DNA of 64,000 nt. Origin: Spiroplasma endosymbiont of Amphimallon solstitiale (GTDB lineage: Bacteria > Bacillota_I > Bacilli_A > Mycoplasmatales > VBWQ01). Each line of letters starts with the position of its first letter. Position 1 is the stretch's first letter. The DNA is taken from the NCBI RefSeq assembly GCF_964030965.1, contig NZ_OZ034999.1, positions 1,798,001-1,862,000 of the forward strand, in the 5' to 3' direction. Shown in pieces: positions 1 through 10,602 of this stretch. The notes beneath the pieces are model-generated. The model was not told where the DNA came from. It ran no database searches and was given only the letters and a program-made list of their open reading frames with translations. Position numbers and translations under genes: made by a program.

Positions 1-561
1 ATATCTTCCTGAAATAGTAGCAAGCATACCAACGCCTAATTGTTTCATAGTTTTTAATAACTGTTCAATATAAATTTTAGAAATATCAGCTTTTGTATCA
101 CGACCATCTAAAATAGCATGAACATAAACATTCTTAAAATTTTGTTGTTTAGCAATTTCTAATAATGCTAAAATATGATTAATATGAGCATGTACTCCAC
201 CATCACTTAGTAAACCAATAATATGAACATTACTATTATTCTTTTTGGCATGATTAATTGCTGACAATATTGTTTCATTTTTAAAAAATGTTTTATCATT
301 TATTGACTTATTAATTAATGTTAATGACTGATAAATTACTCTACCGGCACCAATTTGTAAATGTCCAACTTCAGAGTTGCCCATTTGTCCTTCTGGCAAA
401 CCAACTGCAAGGCCAGAAGCTGAAACTTCAGTATGCGGATAAGTTTTTAATAAATAATCCAAATTAGGTTTTGTTGCAGAACTAATAGCATTAGTTGAAC
501 TAGATTTTGCAATACCAAAACCATCTAAAATACATAGTAATATTGGTTGTTTTGTTTTCAT
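1..561 (-). CDS. gpmI: 2,3-bisphosphoglycerate-independent phosphoglycerate mutase, N-terminal part
   Basis: Interconverts 3- and 2-phosphoglycerate in cytoplasmic glycolysis; the family is a metal-dependent alkaline-phosphatase-fold enzyme. About 187 residues are visible; the rest lies beyond the left edge. The N-terminus reads MKTKQPILLCILDGFG, with the metal-binding Asp in LDGFG. It is followed by the family motifs GLPEGQMGNSEVGH (catalytic serine in GNSEVGH) and LSDGGVHAH. The ATG at 561-559 follows a GAGGTG ribosome site at 568-573. The gene lies 17 bases after the AlaRS-like gene and looks like the last visible member of the nagA-nagB-tpiA run. Family assignment is secure. Confidence 0.96.
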   Translation of the reverse strand, partial: MKTKQPILLCILDGFGIAKSSSTNAISSATKPNLDYLLKTYPHTEVSASGLAVGLPEGQMGNSEVGHLQIGAGRVIYQSLTLINKSINDKTFFKNETILSAINHAKKNNSNVHIIGLLSDGGVHAHINHILALLEIAKQQNFKNVYVHAILDGRDTKADISKIYIEQLLKTMKQLGVGMLATISGRY

Positions 562-578
562 AAATTTCACCTCATATT

Positions 579-1955
579 TTATTTAATAACTTGCAACTGA
601 TGTTTAAAATTATCAGATTTAAAAATAGTAATCATTTTAGTAATAAAATCAGTAATACATTGATAATGAACAGTACTCAAAATAACAATATCTTTTTTAA
701 AGACTATTTTAATAGATTGCTTTTTAGTAATTTTAGTAATTATTGTTTTTAAATCACAAATTGATTTTAAATCTTCACTTAATAAAATAACCATACTAGG
801 ATTATCACTAATATTATTAGAAAGAAATAAAATAGTATTACTACTATTAGCTAATAAATTGTGTCCTTTAATTTCCATTAAATTATAATCTAATAAATCA
901 TTATTAAAAGAATAATGAGTAATTTTCAAATTATCAATGACTTCTGAATAATAACCATAAGCAAAAGTCTGTGATAAATTTTCTAATATATCTTGAGATA
1001 CTATCCGCCATTTTGAAAATGACTTCAATAGTTCTTTATGAATTTTTTGTAATTGTCATAAATCTTGATAATTAGTAATATTAGTTATCGGTGCTATTGG
1101 TTGAATATTTTCGGGCTGATTAATTGCTCTAATTTTTTTATTAATAGCATTAATAGCAATAATGATTGGTTTTTTAGCATTAATAAAAAAGTTTTCAATT
1201 CGTTGTTTATTACCTGCTATTAATGTTATTTTTCGCTGATCTTTATTAGTTTTAATAGCAACAACTGCTATTTTTTGCAAATTAATAATTTCTTGTAATT
1301 CAACTTCATTAAATTTTTTTAAATAACTATATTCTTTTTTATTTTGCAATAAAATTAACTGTTCTAATGATAATTTTTGTTCTAATAAAGAATTAATGAT
1401 AAATTCACTTTGCAATATTTGTTTTCTATTTATCTTTAAATTATTAAGAGCAACAATAAAATTTTGTTCAGTAATAGAAATAGAACTAAAATTAGAAGTT
1501 TTATAATTTAATTGTTTCATCAAACTATTTGTAAATAATTTAGCACCAATTTTATTATTAACTAATGATTGATGATGACTTTCATTGATGGTTAAATACA
1601 ATGGAATATCGTTAATAACGATTGGTCCACTATTAACCTTAACTAAATGAATATAAGTATTAGGAATAAGAGTATTATTAACATCAATTACTTCACCAGT
1701 AAAATATTCATTAGTAATAATACCTTTGTCACTAACAATACTATCACTACTAGGAGCAAAAATAGTTTTAGTACAAATAATAAAGCCAATTTGTTCTAAT
1801 TGATTAGTGTCTTCACCATTTTTACTAAACAATGCTAAAATTTCTGACTTATTCCTAAAAGCATTGACAAAAGTGGTTGCCGGAAAGGCACGATGTTTAA
1901 TTTTTTTTGTTAGTTTTGTTCACATACTTTTAATTTGTATCTTTGATAATTCCAT
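579..1955 (-). CDS. Uncharacterised 458-aa protein, possibly a degenerate AlaRS-like editing domain
   Basis: One frame of 459 codons, read through a TGA-encoded Trp at 1053-1055. ATG at 1955 follows AAGGAG at good spacing. No clear catalytic family is evident. Residues of roughly 55-170 follow the layout of the alanyl-tRNA synthetase editing region: a SSDSIVSDKGII stretch where AlaRS has SGGQ..D.G.I, then GEVIDV, then IHLVKVNSG, then NNKIGAKLF where AlaRS has the zinc motif NHSATHLL. In that alignment the metal-binding His residues are Lys, so an intact editing site is not expected. No class II aminoacylation domain is present. The gene sits between tpiA (41 bases) and gpmI (17 bases), so it is probably cotranscribed with glycolytic genes. 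The AlaRS relationship is an inference from motif order. Confidence 0.75.
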
Positions 1956-1996
1956 GTTTAGTTAACTCCTTATTTTTATTAGTAATTTAAATAGAG

Positions 1997-2746
1997 TTAA
2001 ATTAGTAAATCAAAAAAAGATTGTGGTACTAATGAAGCACCTCCAACTAATGCACCATCAATGTCGGGTTCAGAAAGTATTAATTTAATATTATCGGGTT
2101 TTACTGAACCACCATACTGAATACGTACTTGTTCTGCAACATTTTTATTATATAATTCACTAATAAATTCACGAATCATTTTACAAACCGTTTGGGCTTG
2201 TTGAGCTGTTGCTGTTTTACCAGTACCAATTGCTCATATTGGCTCATAGGCAATTACTAACTTAGCAATATTTTCTGCTTTAATATTTTTTAATGCTAAC
2301 TTAATTTGATTTTTAATTACTTCATTAGTTTCTTTATTTTCATATTGGTTTAAAGTTTCACCACAACATAAAATTGATATAATATTAGCATTAAATAGTG
2401 AATGTAATTTTTTATTTATTGTTTCATCTACTTCATTAAAATACATTCTGCGTTCAGAATGACCAATAATAACATGACTAACCATCATATCTTTTAGCAT
2501 CTTAATTGAAATTTCACCAGTATATGCACCTTCGATTTCATAATGACAATTTTGAGCTGCAATAATTAAAGCAGAAGTTTTATTCATTTTTAATAAAGGT
2601 AAATTAGTAAAACTAGCTGCTATTCCATAATCATATTTAATATTTTTAGTTTTTATTAATTTATTAAATTCATTTAAAAAAAATTGAGTTTCTTCTATAT
2701 TTTTATACATTTTTCAATTTCCAATAATAATCTTTTTACGTTCCAT
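1997..2746 (-). CDS. tpiA: Triose-phosphate isomerase
   Basis: Interconverts dihydroxyacetone phosphate and glyceraldehyde 3-phosphate in the cytoplasm. The protein is 249 aa, the usual family length. It starts [15 protein letters not shown], with the substrate-binding Asn and Lys in GNWKM. It contains the catalytic His region [10 protein letters not shown], the catalytic Glu in YEPIWAIGTG, and the phosphate-binding YGGSVKPDN near the C-terminus. The Trp residues of GNWK and EPIW are encoded by TGA. The ATG follows AAAGGAGAAACAA. It starts 16 bases after the nagB stop, consistent with translation from the same transcript. Confidence 0.97.
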
Positions 2747-2762
2747 TTGTTTCTCCTTTAAG

Positions 2763-3512
2763 TTAATTTTTTTTTGATATAGTTGGTTTTAATAATGTTG
2801 CTGCTTCTTCATCAATAATAATTGTAACATCATCATGATTTTGTAAAAAAGTACATGGATAATTTGGAGAAACTTTACCTTCAACTAACTCTCGAATAGC
2901 TTGTGCTTTATTAGTTCCTGTAGCAATTAAAACAATCAATTTAGCTTGTAAAATAGTATGAATACCCATCGTAACAGCTTTGGTTGGTACATCTTCAACT
3001 TTAGAAAAAAATCTTTTATTAGCTTCAATTGTTTCTTTAGTTAAATTAACAACATGTGTTTTACTACTTGCAAGAGTACCTGGTTCATTAAAAGCAATAT
3101 GACCATTAGTACCTAAGCCCAATATTTGTAAATCAATTGGTCCTTTTTCTTTTAATAATTTTTCATATTCTTCCACATTTTGGCCTAAATCACCAATACC
3201 TTTAGGAACATACGTATTTTTTAAATTAAGACTTTTAATATGATTAAATAATTGATGATTCATAAAATAACGATAACTTTTTACATGATCTGGAGTTAAA
3301 CCAACATATTCATCTAAATTAAATGTTACAACTTTTGATCAATCTCTTTTGTTATTTTTCGCATCTGCTATTAATAAATCATATGTTTCAATTGGACTAC
3401 TTCCTGTTGCTAATCCTAAAATAGCATTTGGTTTAACTTTAATAATATCAATAATAATTTTACTTAATAATTGAGCAACCTCAGTTTTATCTTTTAAAAT
3501 AATTAATTTCAT
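2763..3512 (-). CDS. nagB: Glucosamine-6-phosphate deaminase
   Basis: Converts glucosamine 6-phosphate to fructose 6-phosphate and ammonia, the step after NagA. The protein is 249 aa, full length for the family. Motifs seen: LATGSSPIETY near residue 35 (phosphate loop), FNLDEYVGL (catalytic Asp), and GLGTNGHIAFNEPG (active-site His and Glu). RDW is encoded with TGA. The ATG at 3512-3510 is preceded by GGGG about nine bases upstream. The gene starts 27 bases after the nagA stop and ends 16 bases before tpiA. Confidence 0.96.
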
Positions 3513-3539
3513 AATTTAAAAACCCCTTACATTACTTAG

Positions 3540-4733
3540 TTATTCTTGTTGATACGCAATTTTTCCTTCGCATATTGTTAAAAAAATATCATTATTCTTA
3601 GTTAATACAATAATATCTGCTAATTTACCAATAACAACATCACCCGTTTTATTTGCAATTCCTACTTGTTTAGCACTATTATAAGAAGCCATTTTGATGC
3701 AATCTTGTCAATTATTATTAGTAATTTTTAATAAATTTTTAAAACCAGCAATCATTGTTGCAATGCTGCCTGCTAATTTTCCGGTTGCTTCAACAGTAAC
3801 CTTATTATTACTTTTAATGACAGGTAATGGTCCCAATAAATACTTACCATCAGGCTGTCCCTTTGCACTCATGGCATCAGTAATCATACAAATTCCATCG
3901 GCACCTTTAATTTTATATGTTATTGCTAAAATATCAATATCAACATGAATTCCATCACAAATTAACTCAGTAACTAATTGATCATAATATAATGATGCTG
4001 GAACAACACCAGGATCACGATGATTATAGGGACTCATTGCATTATAAAGATGGGTAATATGCGTTAAACCATATTCAACAGTTTTAGTTATTTCTTTAAA
4101 AGTAGCATTACTATGACCAACACTAGGAATAATATTATTTTTAATTAATGAAGAAATAAAATTTGAATTTTTATTATTTAAATTAGGATCTATCTCAGGA
4201 GCATAAACAATAAATTTTAAATTTTTGTTACTAATTATATTTCAAGATTTTACTAAATTAAGATCAGGAACATGAAGTAATGACGGAGTATGTGCTCCTT
4301 TTTGTAATTCTGAGATAAAAGGTCCTTCTAAATATGCACCAATAATTCGTGCCTTGTTACCTTTATTTTCTGTTTTCATATACTTAGCAAATACTGAAAG
4401 AATATTATCAATTTCTTTTTTGCTGGCAGTAACTGTTGCATAACAAAACTTTGTTACTCCCTCTTTTGGAACTAATTTTGCAAAATTATTAATTGATTCA
4501 ATGGTACCATCCATTAAACTATAGCCATAACCTCCATGTACATGTAAATCAATAAAACCAGGTATTATTGTTTGATTATGACAATCAATAACCTGAGCAT
4601 CTTGAAATTCATAATTATACTTTCCTTCATTAATTTGGAAAATTAAATTATCTTTAATTACTAAAAAACCATTATTTATTATTTTCTTAATGCTAATTAT
4701 TTTCGCATTATTTAAAACTAAAATTTTAGACAC
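3540..4733 (-). CDS. nagA: N-acetylglucosamine-6-phosphate deacetylase
   Basis: Removes acetate from N-acetylglucosamine 6-phosphate. It is a 397-aa amidohydrolase, full length. Visible motifs: the metal-site IDLHVHGGYGYS, EGPFISELQKGAH, PSVGHSNAT, THLYNAMSP followed by HRDPG, and MITDAMSAKG with the catalytic Asp. Three fragments are joined by TGA codons at 4242-4244 and 3708-3710 in the same frame. The start is GTG at 4733-4731, supported by AGAAGG seven bases upstream. It is the first gene of the nagA-nagB-tpiA run. An IS5-type element ends about 87 bases upstream. Confidence 0.96.
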
Positions 4734-4784
4734 TAATACCCTTCTTTCTAGAATTATTAATTGTTTAAAATTGCTAATGACACT

Positions 4785-4813
4785 ATTATACCTAAAATTT
4801 TAACTTAAACCTA
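4785..4813 (-). promoter_or_regulatory. Candidate promoter of the nagA operon
   Basis: On the minus strand a perfect TATAAT (4785-4790) lies about 50 bases upstream of the nagA GTG. At 17-base spacing the -35 hexamer would be TAGGTT, a weak match. The IS5 element begins at 4821, so DNA upstream of -35 is now IS sequence and regulation may have changed. Confidence 0.4.
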
Positions 4814-4820
4814 AATCTAA

Positions 4821-5684
4821 GAACCTGTTTAGAATCTTTTTAATAAAACTGAAATAAATGAAAGAACAACCATTTGTAAACTAGTATTTAGTTTTCTTTC
4901 ACAATTTTTTCATAATCTTCTGTATTTTTCTAATCAAGCAAAGCTTCGTTCTACAATTCATCTTTTTGGTAATACTACAAAAGTATGTAATTCATTACGT
5001 TTTATCACTTCAACATTTGCATTTATGATTGTTTTGATTTCAGAAGCAAATTTTTCACCAGTATAACCAGCATCTACTATTATTTTTTGAACTGCAGAAA
5101 GATTTTCTTTTTCATTTTCAATCATTATTATAGCGCTATTACGATCTGTTTTTTCTGCTGTGGTTATGTAAATTGCATGTGGTAAACCTTGAGAATCAAC
5201 AACAATATGACGTTTTATGCCTGAAATCTTTTTACCAGCATCATAACCTTTATTTTCAGTAGTATCTGTATTTTTAACACTTTGCGAATCAATTATACAA
5301 AAACTAGTTTGTTCTTTGCGATTATTATTGATACGAACTTTTTTAACTAATTTTTTTTAAAATTAATTGCAATACACTAGGTTCTTTACCATTATTTTTA
5401 CTTCAAATTTGAAAATAATAATATACAGTTTGTCATTTTGGAAAATTTTTTGGTAGCATTCTTCATTGACAACCACTTTTTAATACATATAAAATTGCAC
5501 AAAATACTTCATATAAATCTAAACTTCTTGGTTTTGTTTTCTTTTTGCTATTTTCTAAAATTGATTTTATGTTCTCAAATTGTTCTTTGGTGACATGACT
5601 TGGATAATTTTTATGCATATATACCTCTTATTTTAAAATATATAATCATTTTACATTATTTTCGAAAAGATTCTAAACAGGTTC
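4821..5684 (-). mobile_element. IS5-family (IS427-like) element, copy 1, complete
   Basis: An 864-bp element with inverted ends GAACCTGTTTAGAATC and its complement. It is flanked by the 3-bp duplication TAA (4818-4820 and 5685-5687). It is the simplest of six copies in the window, with no secondary insertion, and serves as the reference copy. It lies between the nagA promoter region and tRNA-Phe. Confidence 0.95.
4829..5618 (-). CDS. IS5-family transposase, two frames joined by an A8 frameshift
   Basis: DDE transposase for the IS5 element. OrfA starts MHKNYPSHVTKEQF after GAGG. OrfB carries the catalytic core: IDSQSVKN (first Asp), IVDAGYTGEKF (second Asp) and RWIVERSFAW (Glu), ending at 4829. 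The frames join at a run of eight A on the coding strand (eight T at about 5351-5358), where a net +1 shift links orfA to orfB and gives about 262 aa. The same A8 run is in every copy in the window, which suggests programmed slippage rather than decay. Several Trp codons are TGA. Confidence 0.85.
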
Positions 5685-5693
5685 TAAGAAAAA

Positions 5694-5720
5694 TAATTAA
5701 AAAAAGGCTTAATTGCCTAT
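5694..5720 (-). terminator. Rho-independent terminator after tRNA-Phe
   Basis: On the minus strand AGGC, a six-base loop, then GCCT is followed directly by a run of T. It lies about 12 bases past the tRNA 3' end. Confidence 0.7.
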
Positions 5721-5731
5721 ATTTTAAATAA

Positions 5732-5807
5732 TGGTGGCTCGAAGCGGATTCGAACCACTGACACTTCGCTCTTCAGGCGAATGCTCTACCAACTGAGCTA
5801 CCGAGCC
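5732..5807 (-). tRNA. tRNA-Phe (GAA)
   Basis: A 76-nt cloverleaf with encoded CCA. The acceptor stem pairs GGCTCGG with TCGAGCC. The D-arm is GCTCAGTTGGTAGAGC. The anticodon loop is CTGAAGA inside the TTCGC/GCGAA stem, giving anticodon GAA. The T-arm contains GGTTCGAATCC. It is a single tRNA with its own promoter-like sequence upstream and a terminator downstream. Confidence 0.97.
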
Positions 5808-5819
5808 GTTACTTATACA

Positions 5820-5849
5820 ATAATAGCATATAAAAGTAAAAAATAACAA
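5820..5849 (-). promoter_or_regulatory. Promoter of tRNA-Phe
   Basis: Minus-strand TTGTTA (5844-5849) and TATTAT (5820-5825) are separated by 18 bases. They lie about 12 bases before the tRNA 5' end, a suitable distance for a primary start. Confidence 0.6.
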
Positions 5850-5903
5850 GGGGTTAAAACTTATTTTTTAATTTATTTAAATATATATTTATTTTTTTAC
5901 TAA

Positions 5904-6491
5904 TTATCTTCTAATTACATATCTTCTTCAACAAGGTTTTTCAGTTTTTGGCATTAAGTGATTTGAGTCTCTTCTAATTTCTTCTTTTCAATTATTATTT
6001 GATAAATCAGTAGACCCATTTTCTTTAGTAATATTTGCTTGTAAAAATATATTATTACCAATAATATTTAATGATTCACAATTTTCAATAAATTTATCCT
6101 GTCATTCTTTAAACTCTTCGGAATTAATTGTCTTAGTTAAATCACCATCACAATAATAAGTTAATATTTCTTTTCAAACATTACGTCATACTTTTCTCAT
6201 ATTATTATGAGGAGTTTTAACTTTCAATTTTTTAATCAAAAAATCAAAATCTTGAATTTTATTTCTTCTTCAACAATTTAATAATGCAGTAATAATTGGA
6301 ATTACTAATTGTTTATTATTTATTTTTTCTATTATTTCTTGTTTTTTATTTTCAAGATCTTCTAATCTAGTTATACGTTCTTTTTCTAATTCTTGTAAAA
6401 TATTAAAATACTCTTGATATTCTTTTATTGCTTGTGAATATATTATTAATTTAATTATTACTTCTCATTTGTTTATAAGTTTAATATCCAT
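5904..6491 (-). CDS. Uncharacterised 195-aa protein with seven TGA-encoded tryptophans
   Basis: Not recognised. The frame is open for 196 codons only if TGA is Trp; it holds seven such codons. The N-terminal third is helical and charged (KEYQEYFNILQELEKERI), consistent with a coiled coil. Two CWRR motifs occur, at NCWRRNK and at the C-terminal PCWRRYVIRR. There is no signal peptide or membrane span. No good ribosome site precedes either ATG (6491, or 6500 in frame). The upstream edge touches a degenerate IS, so the original promoter may be lost. It lies downstream of nothing obvious and is transcribed towards tRNA-Phe. Confidence 0.6.
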
Positions 6492-7277
6492 TTTAATCAT
6501 TAGACTTATTGCATAACGTTTTTAAGTTTTAATGATAAATTATAAAATCCTACAATTAAATTAAAACTTAAAAATATTCGTTTTCTGCCTTTTCTAAATT
6601 TATAACCAATAATTTTAAAATATTTTAAAAACGCAAAAACATGTTCAACTTTTCTGCGAGTTTTATTAAAAATCTTATTAAAAATTTTAATTTTACTTGT
6701 TTTAGGATTCTTTTTACTAGTTTTAATAGGTAAAAATGTATTAGCATGAATTTTTTGTAAACCTTGATAACCTTTATCTGCAATAATTATAGTTTCTGGT
6801 GAAAATTTTAACTTTGAATTTTTAAAAGTTTTAAAATCATGATTTTTACCAATATCAGGAAAAATATTTAAAATTTCATTAGTATGTGCATTAATTATGG
6901 TTTGAAACTTAACAGTATGCATTCATTTTTTACCAGAAAATCAATCTTTTTGGTTATATTTTGGTCGTTCTGTTTCTACTTCTGTTACATCAATTATCAA
7001 AATTTTATTTTTTAATTCTTCTTTTTAAAAAAATATTTTTATCTGTTAAATTATTAAAGTTATTATTTTTTATTAAAATGTCTTCAATTGAACGAATATT
7101 TCGTAAAGCAGTAGTATCAACCATATTATACTCAGAGTCAATAATATGATATGTACGATTTTCATATAAATATCTTAAAGTCATTACTAGTCTATCTTCT
7201 ATTTATTGACATTTTATATGGTCTTCCACCAATGGTAATTTTTAGCTTTTGATGATCTAATAAAATATTTAAAATTT

Positions 7278-8338
7278 CCTGAATTGTAAATATAAATGGG
7301 ACAGTTTTTTAAAATAATTGTATTAAATCTATTGGTCTTTTATAAGATAGTGATTTTCTGGGTGTAGAATTAATTTGAAATGCTATAGTATTTAAATCTT
7401 TTTGTTTATATGAAGATAGATCTGTAGATTTTGGTAAATATCTTCTTAAAATACCATTATTATTTTCATTTAAACCTCTTTGACAAGGTTTACCAGGATC
7501 TGCAAAATAAATCTTAACATTACAATTTTTTTCGATTAATTTTCATTTACTAAATTCTTTACCACGATCAAAAGTAATAGTTTTAACTGTTCCTTTTTGT
7601 AACTTTGAAATAAATTTTATTATACTTTTTGTAATATTTTCTGATTTATTATTTTTAGTTGCTAAAGGAATTGTGGTTTTTGATCATATATCAGCTAAAG
7701 TAATAATAGAACTTTTATGATCTTTACCAATGATAGTATCACCCTCTAAATGACCAAATTCTTCTATATTTTTAATATTAGGAATGATTAAATTTCTTTC
7801 ATGAATAGACTTACAATTATTAATTCTGCCCCTAGTTTCTTTTTGTTTGTGAGGTTTATTTTTTCCTTTTCTCAATAAGTTATTTTCATCAAAACCCATT
7901 CGATTTGTTTTAAACATGTTATATAAAGTTTTTGTTGAAATACTTTTTATTTTATTTTCCTTTAAAAAATTAGCAATTATATCAAGAGCATAATTTTTAG
8001 TAATTAACAAATGATTAATAGTATTAATTTCTATTAAAGTTAAAATTATTAATTTTCTACCTGCATTTTGTTTATTTTTTTGAATTTTATTCAATATTTC
8101 TAATGGTAATAAGTTTTGATTTAATAATCTACAAACTCTATGTACAGTTGATTTACTATAATCAATGGCTTTTGCTATTTTACGAATCGAAAATCCATAA
8201 CTTTTATATTCTTTTATTGCTATTATTGATTCAATAGTCAGATACTTATACATTGTGCTAATTCCTTTCTTTTCTTAATTATAGAATTAACACAATTTAA
8301 TTTTTATATAAGTGTCCTTTTTAATTTTACAATTCAGG
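7278..8338 (-). mobile_element. IS30-family element, copy 1, complete
   Basis: A 1061-bp element with ends CCTGAATTGTAAA in inverted orientation, flanked by a TTT duplication. Inserted in the degenerate IS5-like element. Confidence 0.95.
7309..8253 (-). CDS. IS30-family transposase, 314 aa
   Basis: Transposase of copy 1. An N-terminal helix-turn-helix is visible at about residues 20-45 (SIRKIAKAIDYSKSTVHRV). The catalytic core shows HLEGDTIIG (first Asp), TFDRGKEF (second Asp) and GLNENNNGILR (Glu), the usual IS30 pattern. ATG at 8253 follows GAAAGGAATTAGCACA. TGA-encoded Trp occurs after ADI. The sequence appears identical to copies 2, 3, 4 and 6, which implies recent spread. Full length. 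Confidence 0.95.
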
Positions 8339-8614
8339 TTTCATTAAAAACTAGTTTATTAATACCAACTATTTTACGAAAATATTGATCCGATTTATCT
8401 TTTAATTCAAAATATGTCATAAAATTTATCCTTAACTATTCAACTTTTATTTTAATAATAACAAAAAAATGAAAAGTTAACTAGTTATGCAGTAAGTCTA
8501 TTCTTTCCATTAGTTCAAATATATCTCTTATAACCCCTTTTTAGTCCGATAATTTATTTATATTTTATAAATAATTCAATATCTATAGTTTTAATAATTT
8601 ATTTTATTAATAAC

Positions 8615-9364
8615 TTATACTAGAACTGTTTGTCTAGTAGAATGAAAGTTAATATCCATGTCAATATTAATACTTTCACCGAAACTATCACTTCAGTCAC
8701 TAATGCCGCTTTCAGAAACAAGACATGTATCAGAATCTAATTGAGATGATAAATCATTATCATTAATAACTTTAATTTCGTATTTTTTTTTGAAGTTCAA
8801 TATTTTTTAAAACATCTTTAAATAAAGTTACTGCAAAATTACTAATTAACTCTACTTTTAAACTATTAAATTCAAGATTTTTAATTACTTTTTCACATGT
8901 AGCAATAAATTCCACTTTTCACACTTCATATTCAGAAAACTTTAAATTTTTAGATTTTTTTGTTCTAAATAAAATGCTAATAGTTTAGAAGATAAATCCA
9001 ATTCTGCTTTTTTAAGTGCTGACTGATCTAGTGATTTAGTATAAAGATCTTTAAATTTTTAAAAAAAATCTTTTTCTGCAATCTTTTCACCTAATTTAAT
9101 TTCTCAATTTTTGTTACTTTTCTTTAACTGTCTACATTTTCAAATCTTATAAAATCATATGTTTTTTATTTTTTGTAGCTTCATATTGTTTTTTTCTATT
9201 TTATCTGTAATAACTTTTATTTTTAAATTAATTTCTTTTAGAACTGACTCTTGATTATCTTTTAGATTGTTATATTGTTCATTAACTAATTTATGATTGG
9301 CAAACGCTACTTGAAAACTTAATATTTCTTTACTATTAATTGTTTCATAAATAAATTTTTCCAT
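8615..9364 (-). pseudogene. Decayed unknown gene downstream of recT
   Basis: Starts MEKFIYETINSKEILSFQ at 9364 and runs through a charged, helical region into a Ser/Asp-rich tail ending TRQTVLV at 8615. At least three frameshifts are needed, near 9065, 8960 and 8790; the last two lie near homopolymer runs. Its start lies within the 3' end of the recT remnant, as in a phage recombination operon. The family is not recognised. It could be a phage early protein. Confidence 0.5.
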
Positions 9365-9541
9365 TAAATTTTTTACTTTTATAACTTCCAATTTGAGTTA
9401 ATACAGTTTTTAATGCCATTGCTTCAAAACTACTAACAATAAATTTTTTATTTTTTTTATAAGTTTCACTATAAGTATTAAAATGATTTTCTATTTCTTC
9501 TTTTGACATATATAAATATTTTTCATAACCATTTTTTAATT

Positions 9542-10602
9542 CCTGAATTGTAAAATTAAAAAGGACACTTATATAAAAATTAAATTGTGTTAATTCTATA
9601 ATTAAGAAAAGAAAGGAATTAGCACAATGTATAAGTATCTGACTATTGAATCAATAATAGCAATAAAAGAATATAAAAGTTATGGATTTTCGATTCGTAA
9701 AATAGCAAAAGCCATTGATTATAGTAAATCAACTGTACATAGAGTTTGTAGATTATTAAATCAAAACTTATTACCATTAGAAATATTGAATAAAATTCAA
9801 AAAAATAAACAAAATGCAGGTAGAAAATTAATAATTTTAACTTTAATAGAAATTAATACTATTAATCATTTGTTAATTACTAAAAATTATGCTCTTGATA
9901 TAATTGCTAATTTTTTAAAGGAAAATAAAATAAAAAGTATTTCAACAAAAACTTTATATAACATGTTTAAAACAAATCGAATGGGTTTTGATGAAAATAA
10001 CTTATTGAGAAAAGGAAAAAATAAACCTCACAAACAAAAAGAAACTAGGGGCAGAATTAATAATTGTAAGTCTATTCATGAAAGAAATTTAATCATTCCT
10101 AATATTAAAAATATAGAAGAATTTGGTCATTTAGAAGGTGATACTATCATTGGTAAAGATCATAAAAGTTCTATTATTACTTTAGCTGATATATGATCAA
10201 AAACCACAATTCCTTTAGCAACTAAAAATAATAAATCAGAAAATATTACAAAAAGTATAATAAAATTTATTTCAAAGTTACAAAAAGGAACAGTTAAAAC
10301 TATTACTTTTGATCGTGGTAAAGAATTTAGTAAATGAAAATTAATCGAAAAAAAATGTAATGTTAAGATTTATTTTGCAGATCCTGGTAAACCTTGTCAA
10401 AGAGGTTTAAATGAAAATAATAATGGTATTTTAAGAAGATATTTACCAAAATCTACAGATCTATCTTCATATAAACAAAAAGATTTAAATACTATAGCAT
10501 TTCAAATTAATTCTACACCCAGAAAATCACTATCTTATAAAAGACCAATAGATTTAATACAATTATTTTAAAAAACTGTCCCATTTATATTTACAATTCA
10601 GG
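9542..10602 (+). mobile_element. IS30-family element, copy 2, complete
   Basis: A 1061-bp element in plus orientation, flanked by ATT, inserted in the recT remnant. Confidence 0.95.
9627..10571 (+). CDS. IS30-family transposase, 314 aa
   Basis: Intact transposase, apparently identical to copy 1: helix-turn-helix at residues 20-45, catalytic GDT, DRG and LNENNNG. The ATG follows AAAGGAATTAGCACA. It is the only plus-strand IS30 copy in the window. Confidence 0.95.

Larger units (their letters stand above)
6506..8420 (-). pseudogene. Broken IS5-like transposase
   Basis: Starts MTYFELKDKSDQYFRK at 8420 and ends at 6506. It is interrupted by IS30 at 7278-8338 and has at least two frameshifts: one after KMSINR near 7200 and one near 7030, before [14 protein letters not shown]. 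Catalytic blocks remain recognisable: IIDVTEVE (first Asp), IIADKGYQG (second Asp) and KTRRKVEHVFAF (Glu). This matches the DDE_Tnp_4 style of IS5-like transposase. Not expected to be functional. Confidence 0.8.
6503..8498 (-). mobile_element. Degenerate second IS5-like element carrying an IS30 insertion
   Basis: The ends are imperfect inverted repeats: GACTTATTGCATAAC at 6503 and, inverted, GACTTACTGCATAAC at 8498. They are flanked by TA. Without the nested IS30 (7278-8338 plus a 3-bp duplication) the element is about 932 bp. The ends and transposase differ from the IS427-like group also present in the window. Confidence 0.8.

Noticed and set aside
3694-3948. Plus-strand 84-codon frame inside nagA
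   Set aside because: Antisense shadow of a secure nagA frame.
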